Origin: Actinostola sp. cb2023
Taxonomy: Eukaryota; Cnidaria; Anthozoa; Actiniaria; Actinostolidae
DNA length: 64,000 nucleotides
Assembly (NCBI GenBank): GCA_033675265.1
Contig: JAUJYZ010000723.1
Span: 62,001 to 126,000, forward strand
Direction of reading: 5' to 3'
Under the pieces are notes generated by a model that ran no database searches, was not told the DNA's origin, and was given only the letters and a program-made list of their open reading frames with translations. The position numbers were made by a program, and so were the translations under genes. Shown piece by piece: positions 32,169-41,700 of the stretch. Numbering within the stretch: the stretch's first letter is position 1; the number at the start of each line of letters is the position of its first letter.

Positions 32169-35100
32169 CACTGGTCACTCAACCAATCACAGCACGCAAA
32201 ACTCTATATTCAAGTCTAAAATTATACTGAAGACTATTAGTATAATATTAGACTTGAATATAGAGTTTCGCTTACTCTGATTGGTTGAGCAACCAGTGAT
32301 TATAAGACGATTATTGACACTGTTCTTTGTCCACAACTAGTAATCATCATACTTGTCAGAGTCTGTCTATATATAACTGGTTCTTTTATGTACATGTAGG
32401 AGCTAGAGCAGAAGAGTATCTTCTTGATAAGCTTGAAAAGAAAAAGCCAGAAAGAAACACTCATCTCCAGACACTTGGTCAGTACATGAGAGATGCTGGT
32501 CACGAATTTGGCCCTGGAACGAGCTATGGTAAGATACAATCTTATTGTTATTACTAGAGTGTGGATGGTGTCGGTGTTTGGTGGTGGTCTAGCTATCAAC
32601 AGAACAGTCATTAATGACAGTTGGCCGACACTACGTGTAATCTTCAATGTACCCGATTCTTTCCCTATGATGATGATGATGATGATGATGATACATGTAA
32701 ATAAATAATAGTAATAGTAGTAGTAGTATTATTTAGTAGAAGTTTCTTCAACCTTTAATTTTTTTAATTCCAAGCTTTCGGACACATCGTCCATCATCCA
32801 TCATCAGGGTAGCCTGTGAACAGGCTCTCCAAGGGGAGGTGGGAAGGGGAGGGGGAAGGAAAGGGAGGGGGACTGGGGAGGAGGGAAGAGGGGAAGGAGA
32901 GCCTCTAAACATTCTTTAGAGAAAACTGTTCCATGATACCAGAATCTGGTATCAGCCTCTGATTGGTCAATTTTGTAACAACTGACATTTTGACATTCAG
33001 CATGCCCTGTATATGAGCAAGTACAACTGTAAACAAAATGGATTTTTGATAGAACTCAGTTTGAACGTGTGTTAATTTTTAGAGGAGTTTGTTAAACCAA
33101 TTGAACATGTTACTAGTCTTAAAAGCAAGCAGAAGGCCTGTATAATGTCTACTGCAAGGAAAAATGATGACTTGGGGTAGTTCTTCCTACGGTATTTCGC
33201 GAAAGACAACTAACTGTTGACTGCAAAGCAACCGTCATCGTAGTTACGCCAATCATCTCAATAATGAAAGACCAAGTCATCCAAACAACCGTACCTGAGC
33301 ATGAATGCAATCGGTTTAGAAGATTTTGAAGATGAGAAAGAGCTGTGGCAAGGATTTCGAGGTGGATATTATTTATTTTCTCATCTCAGAGTAGTGGATC
33401 ATCGCTGTTTGACCCATTACATACAGTATTTGCTGATCGCGAGAAAGTTTTATAAAACAGCACAGCACAGAACTGGACTGGATACTCTTCTCCTCTTTGA
33501 AAGGGGAATTACATATAAAGCCAAGCTGATGTAAGCCTGATGTTAGATCAGTTTTTACTGTCTGTGTAGGAGCCTTTAGAAGCTCTTTCAGTCTTTTGTT
33601 TCTTTAAACAGAATATACATTTGTACATATATCCATACTCTAGGGACTCTTGTATTGAACGATAACATTTGTATTTCGCTCGTTTATTTGTTGTATTTTA
33701 CCGGGATTTTATTATGCCAGTAAATTTTAACTGAACTCTTCTTTCGAGCGAGCTGTCAAATTAAACTCACATGCAAATTGATCGAAGCGTGATGAAAATC
33801 ATTAGGGGGCGGAACAGGATTCATTGAAGAATGTTTACAGGCTCTCCCTCCTCTCCTCCTCCCCAGTTCCCCTCCCTTTCCTTCCCCCTCCCCTTCCCCC
33901 CTCACCTTCCTGTTCACAGGCTATCATCAGGGAGAAAGAATGTTACATAAAAACGTCAAATCAATGGCTAAGAAAGACAAACTTAGGGTACACGTATACA
34001 AACTAATGCGCGCGCTGTTATATCTGCCTATGCGTGAGGATAATGAGATGGAAATAGTAGTAGTAGTTGTTGTCATTGTCAAAACAACATTGTCATCATC
34101 ATCATCATCATGATCCTAATCAGAAAGAGATCAAATCTCTGACCCTGATGGGATTCGAACCCATGCCCCTCAGGCAGGCACAAAATTATTGTTTGTCTTG
34201 AGAACAAAACAACCTTTGCAAACTGTAACTACCATTACTTATTTTAAAGCCACATTACCATCAGATACTTGCAGTTTCTTGGTCGGTCCTTTATTTTATG
34301 GAATAATATGAATATCATAGAATATTGATCATTCTAGGAAGTGCCCTGGTCAAAGTTGGCACAACAGAGCAATCGTTAGGACAATCCGAAAAGGAATTCA
34401 TGACAAAGACAGATTCCCATTTCCTTCATCCTCTGCGGTCATTTTTGGAAGGTGACATGAAGACAATACAGGTACATCTACTTTATGATACAGTATACTT
34501 AGTGACTCACTCGATGGGTTCTCATCAGTCAATCAGCATAGTTTTGCTGTCAGTAAAGGTCACTGTCTGTCCTGGCTATAGAGGGCCACAAGTTCATTAG
34601 CTTTAGCTATTTAGTGCTACCCTCGTAAAATAAAGGCTGTTATTATTATTATTATTATATAGAATTTGCCTTTGTGTGTCAACTTCAGTCTACAAAAATG
34701 TAATCATTACACATGCCTGTTCAAAGTTTTTGGCCGGCTGTTTAAATATCTACTGCAAACACTAGGGGTATCCAATGGTACCCGGAAAAAGTCAGAGTCT
34801 TGCTTGTTTTTTTGCAAAAAGCCATCTCAGAGTCTCGAATTTTGAAAACCAAAGGAAATCGGTGAAAAAACATTTCAGGCTCGCAAAAATATGCCTTGTC
34901 TCGGAGTCTAGCAAAGTCTCGGCTTGACCATTCGATAGCCCTAGTAAGAACTCATCGCAAGCAAAAGCAAATACATGACGTATATTTACAATGACTCTTT
35001 GTAAGTGATGTTGTATTTTACATGTATATGTTGTGTTACTAATCATCATGATGTTAGCAATTATAGTATTAAGCTGCTATATATGTTCTAATCATCATGA

Positions 35101-35711
35101 TATTAGCAATATTATTAAGCTGCTATATATATTTTGATAGACTGAGAGAAGAACACTATTTGCCAAGAGATTGGATCTTGATTCTTGTAAAGCTAAAGTA
35201 AGGAAAGCCCAGTCACCAGAGAAGATGCAACAGGTAATTAGTTATATCCAAGAAACTATTGATTATTACATTATTACAGTTACATGTATATGAATAATTA
35301 TTACCATCACTATCATCAGATATGTCATTGATCATCATCATTGTCATCAGCATCATTGTCATCAGCATCATTGTCATCAGCATCATTGTCATCGCCATTT
35401 TCTAACACTTTATTATTGGGTGATAACTAGAATTACATTGTCATTATCATCATTGTCATCAGCATCATTGTTACAAGTCATCATGATCATCATTATCATC
35501 ATTGTCATAAATTATCATCATCATCACCATTGTCATCATCATCTTCATTGTCATCATCATTGTTGTCATCACCATTGTCATCATGGGCATCATCTGCCAT
35601 CTTCATTGTCATCATCAACATTGTTGTCATCATCATTGTCATCATCTTTGTCATCATCATCATCATTATACATACATGTACTCTTTCATGCACAACTGTG
35701 CCAATCTTATA

Positions 35712-35792
<81 letters not shown>

Positions 35793-38700
35793 CTAATGAG
35801 TATGTTTAGATTTAGAAAATGTTATATCTTTCATTTTTTTGTAATTTGAGCAATTACCTTATTCATGCGACTAAGCTTTATAGATGGAGGTGAATTTTAT
35901 GTTTGCATGTCTAGTGAGATTTTAGAAGCATTCTTTTACAGGATAAATGGGCTTTTGTGGGAAAACTTGCTTCACTTGATCGAGTTATTGTAACCCTTGT
36001 AAGGCAGAGATTCCAAGCTTCATTCTTGATTATCTCGCTTGTTTAATTCCCCGCTAATGAATATACATGACTGTATGGAGATCAACCAGTTTGACAAAAT
36101 CATTAATTACTAACTAAGCATGTTCAGACTTCGTACAGAAGATTTCACTTCAAGTTTGTTGTCTCCAGATTTAAATTCTAAAAAGCTACAATAAACCAAG
36201 TCAAGATGCAATGTTTTATTTGACATTGACATTGACTGCAATAAAATACACCTTAAACTACAGTGTATATGTAGCAAAACCTATATACGCAAGCACTTTT
36301 TTTTATATCAACTATTAAATATTAAAAAATTCTTGTTATAAAAAATACATAAAGTTCAATGCCTAAACCAGACCTAAACTGGATGAATGATAGACGAATT
36401 AGTTTTAAACTAGAATGTTACTGCATGAAATTGATCACAGTGTCTGTGTAATGACCTAGAATGCTAAACCATTATCGTTCCAGCTTGTGCATGACTGGTG
36501 CAAATTTATATACAGCAGATTCAGGTTGAGCGTTTAACGGTGACGTTTGTCGCGATCGTTGTGACAGTTTGAATGTTACGTTGTCAAGTGAAATGCCAGA
36601 CGTTTCTAGGTGACGGGGACGATGTTTGTCTTAGAAAACACCGTTGAACTAAAGCCAAAATTATTACAAAAAATGTGTTTTTCCGGCTGTAAATGCAATA
36701 CGATAAACATTCACTGAATTTCGAAAGGTTGTTTTGCATAAAATCTATTCAAAGCTAATTAGCCGAAAAATGTTTATCTCTTGAGAAAAACTAAACAACA
36801 CAATCTTGTCACTGTTACCGACTCTCAAATCGGACGACAAGGTCTTTCCAGATACGATCTTCCTTTGCTATTTAGTCTCCACATTTGAAACAAATAACTT
36901 TTCGCCTTCAACGTTTTTTTCTGAGACAAACATCGTCCCCGTCACCTAGAAACGTCTGTCATTTCACTTGACAACGTAACATTCAAACTGTCACAACGAT
37001 CGCGACAAACGTCACCGTTAAACGCTCAACCTGAATCTGCTGTATTTCCTATTGAATCTCAAAACTCTAGCTGGTTCTTCCCTTTTCTTTTATCTTTTCC
37101 TTTTCTTGCCTTCACTCTGTCTTGTCTTACTGTAGATGCATTCTGCAGCTGCCAAAAATAAGAATGCTAATAGCTTGTTTCTCATTAATGAATTGGATCA
37201 GGTAAGACTTTCTTTCTTCCTTTCATATTTCCACTTCTTTCGTTCATCCATAACAGATAATCTTAAATGATAAAAACATTATAAACAATCCATGACGATG
37301 TAATATCTTAAAATTTTCCAGCTTTTTACCACACAGTAAGTAAACAATAATTGTTTATATAATTATTATACAGTGGAACCTCTACTTTGGGACACCTCTA
37401 TTCAGGGGACACCTCCATTAATAGGGGGACACTTTTCCAGGTTCTGGCAAAACACTCATATAATCTTTGTATTTACCACCTCTATTAAGGGGACCGGGAC
37501 ACTTTTTGAGCGTCCCGAGTGCTATTTTAACCTCCATTAAGGGGACAACTACTACTAATAATATACAGTACATGAAAAAAATTAATGATTCTGATTGGCT
37601 AAGAAGGTAATTTACACGCTGCAGTGCACTCTAATTGCAAAAGTAATGGGCTTGTGTCACCTGTCACGTGACTTTTCAAATTTTCACCAAAGACGAACGA
37701 AAATACCATACCTTGAAAGAGCATACTAAAATTAGTAAAAGTGGAAAATTTCAAAGGAATCATGCAAATAAGACAAAAGTTAAAGGCTTTCAAAGTTTCC
37801 CGCTTTGACAAGGATTTGTATGGGTTTTTCGCTTGGAGGGCAAGCGTTGCCCTCCAACATACATTTCCATACAAAAAATGTACAAAGTCAAATCGCAATT
37901 TAAACAGTCCAAAGTTGCTGTTGTAAGCTTAAATCATGCATTTGACTGTTGAATAAATAAATGGCTGCATTAGTAAAGAAAACATACATTTTTGTTTAGG
38001 TGGTTAATTATTAACAAACCCCGCCCAACCTCTATTCAGGGGACACCTCCATTAAGGGGACACTTTCCCTTGTCCCGAGGGTGTCCCCTTAATAGAGGTT
38101 CCACTGTATATTCAATATACGTACATGAACATTATTTTTGTATATTAAACTGCAGTAATGTTTTTCTTCAATTCATTACAACCGGTACGTGCAATTAGCC
38201 ACTTTAGAAATGAGTGGAGGACTGGGAACGAGTTTTAAGAATTAATCTAATTAAAAAATGAACCCCATCACAAGAAAGAGCATATCAGAATTAGTATGTT
38301 TTAGGAGTTTGATAGGGTTTGGAGAAGCAGCAACTGAACTGCAGACATTCAAAAACTGCAAAAATTACAAAGAAATGTATGGTTACTCGGGACAAGCGTC
38401 CCTACTAAACATACATTTCTTTGTAATTTTTGTGATTTTTGGAAAGCTGTTACCCGTTCAATATCTAACAAAACCTTTTGAAACTTTGTAATAATGCTAA
38501 TTGTGATATGCTCTTTCTTGTGATGGGGTTCAATTTTTAATTAGATTAACTCTTAAAACTCGTTCCCAGTCCTCCACTCGTTTCTAAAGTGGCTAATACC
38601 AAGGTACATTGTAGTTCCTCTGCAGGACATATAACTAATAAGTTACTCCTTGCAAAAATAAAACAGAAATAAAAAGAACATTATTTTACAAGGATAATGT

Positions 38701-41700
38701 ATAATTTCTGTGGGCCAAATGTTTTTATTATTTCATTATTTGATGCTGCAAAACTATACAGTAACCTTGTTATAAAAGCTACATGTAAAATAAATGTTAT
38801 TTTGATTGTGGAATTGACATGATGACGTTCAGTTACAGATTGAGAAAAATTATGGTTGGATTCTAAGAAAGCAGAGTTTTCATTTCAATTAAGCGAGTTC
38901 ACTGTAATTCTTCCATTTTGAAAATAATTAAAAATTTTGACCAGTTTTCATAAACCACTTGATTAGCCAGTTTGGAGCTATGCCTGACATTAAAAAAACA
39001 ATTAGAAATCTTCATGACTGCCATATGAAGTGCTGTTAGTCAGGAAGGGTATGACTAAAAAGCCAATGGAATCTAATACAACATGCTAGACATGCTATCA
39101 GGAGAATTGTGTTCAATTAGAATGATTCCAGAACTTTCTACAATTTATTTTACAGCACAAAGCTCAAATGTATATATGTATGACCACCTATAATGTCTTC
39201 GCACACTTTCGTCTCGGCCATTATCCAATCAGCTTTGCAGGATTGTTGTATCTTATCTCCGATCTGACCACTAATTTTGAGGATGGCAAGACAAAAGTAT
39301 GCGAATACATTAAAGGCAGTCATAGTTGAGAGCTAATTCGCGCTGTAATTAATATCAAATGAAGGCTATTATTATTCATTATTGCTCAGCCTTGTGCTGA
39401 CTGATGTGACCATACATTGTAGTTTGTACAGTAGCTTTGTAGTTGATCATGCTCAATAGATCTATATACCGTACATGTAATCCTTTATAAACTGTTTGTT
39501 GTCTCCCATAATCCAAAGTTTGTATTCTATTTTGTTTCCATGGAGACTTTTGCACTTCAATGGAATTTCTTTGAATTTTATTGGTTCAGGCTGAATATCA
39601 ATTTGCATGAAATAATACCGGTTATCGTTTCAGGCTGAACAAGATTTGCATTACATAATACCGGTTATCGTTTCAGGCTGAACAGGATTTGCATTTAATA
39701 ATACTGGTTATCGTTTCAGGCTGAACAGGAGTTACGGGTTGCACAGGCTGAATTTGACAGGCAGTATGAGGTTACCAAGCTACTTCTGGATGGCATAAAT
39801 ACAGTTCATGTAAGGATAATTCCCGGGGGATAATTATAATATTATTTACAATATATTTCATCAATTTATTCATAAAAACCAAAGGATCCTAAATTTTGTT
39901 GTTGTTGTTGCTTTTGTATTTCCTATTTTATAGTTTAGTTTTGCTGCTGCGGCAATTTTTAAGAAATTTTGCATTTTGATATCCCATGATCCTTCGAGGT
40001 CTCAGACACATGTTTTCTTATTTCAACCTTTTTCAAACAGTTGTAGTGACAGGCCAGCATTAATCTGTCATCCACTTTGTCATCAGCAATTTTTAAGAAG
40101 TTGATATCCCATGATGCCTTGAGGTCTTAGACATATTTTCTTATTTCAACCTTTTTCAAACAGTTGTAGTGACAGGCCAGCATTATTAAGTCTGCCATCC
40201 ACTTTTTCATCAGCAATTTTTAAGAAGTTTTGCATTTTGATATCCCATGATCCCTTGAGGTTTTAGACACATGTTTTCTTATTTCAACCTTTTTCAAACA
40301 GTTGTAGTGACAGGCCAGCATTAATCTGTCATCCACTTTTCCATCAGTAATTTTTAAGAAGTTTTGCATTTTGATATCCCATGATCCCTTGAGGTTTTAG
40401 ACACATGTTTTCTTATTTCAACCTTTTTCAAACAGTTGTAGTGACAGGCCAGCATTAATCTGTCATCCACTTTTCCATCAGCAATTCTTAAGAAGTTTTG
40501 TATTTTGATATCCCATGATCCCTTGAGGTTTTAGACACATGTTAGCCTCCTTTGCAGCCGTTTTTCGTTTCGGTCCCCACATGTTTTCTTATTTCAACCT
40601 TTTTCAAACAGTTGTAGTGACCTGTCATCCACTTTGTCATCCACAGGCAAGTCACCACCGTGCTTTGCTTAGTTTTGTAGAAGCTCAAGCACAGTATTAT
40701 GCTCAATGCCATCAGTATATGCAAGATCTTCAGCGTCAACTAGGGTCACCCCCAGGGGATATTATGCCACCGATACCCCCACCCTCTGCCCCCTCTGCTG
40801 CTGATGTTGGTGGTGGGAAGGACACCTCTGGTTTACCCAAACCTTCACAAACAAGGAAAGCTAAAGTCCTTTATGATTATGATGCAGCTGATGATAATGA
40901 ATTATCTCTCCTCTCAGATGAGGTATATAGAGATTATTGCATGTTAAGAGCTTGATATGGTTTTCATTCATGAGTTTTTAATGCAATATCACAAGCGAGC
41001 GAGTCTCCGAGTGAGTGAGCGATATGGCATTCAAAACAAGTGAATAAAATTGTAATCATATCGTGAACATGTCTTAATTAATTGTTTATTACACATTTAG
41101 GGTCGATCGAGAAGCCATAGTTTTTCTTCTTAAAGTGCAACTAACCCCTATGAGATTGTTTTAAAAATATATTCAATATATGCTGAATAGTTGGTGGGTT
41201 CAGTATTTTGTGATTTGAACCTTGCGTTTAATTATGAGTTATAGAGGTTTGAAATCTCAATATGCAAATTTGATGACGTCTACTAAGGAATCATTTATTA
41301 TACAAAAATGCCCTTGTGCTGATTTGAAAACTTACAGAATATTTTCACAGTCTTTATAAATGATTTTATAACTTTTTTGCCCATTTCAAAAAATAAGTTC
41401 TTCTTGAAAAAGTCTAAATAAGTTATGGCAAATTCCTTAGTAGACGTGAATCAAATTTGCATATTGAGATTTCAAACCTCTATAACTCATAAACGCAAGG
41501 TTCAAATCACAAAATACTGAACCCACCAACTATTCAGCATATATTGAATAGATTTTTAAGACAATCTCATAGGGGTTACGTGAACTTTAAATGTCATTCA
41601 ATGCTTAGAAATGATACATCAAATAGACGATGGACAGTTGATAGGCACTCCTATCTTGCTTTTGCACACCTAGTACAAGCTGTTTTAGGAGAGTGTCCAA

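Noticed and set aside
34150..34190. Second possible tRNA gene (GGTTCGAATCCCATC)
   Set aside because: Only the T-arm-like part is recognisable; no acceptor or anticodon stem can be paired.
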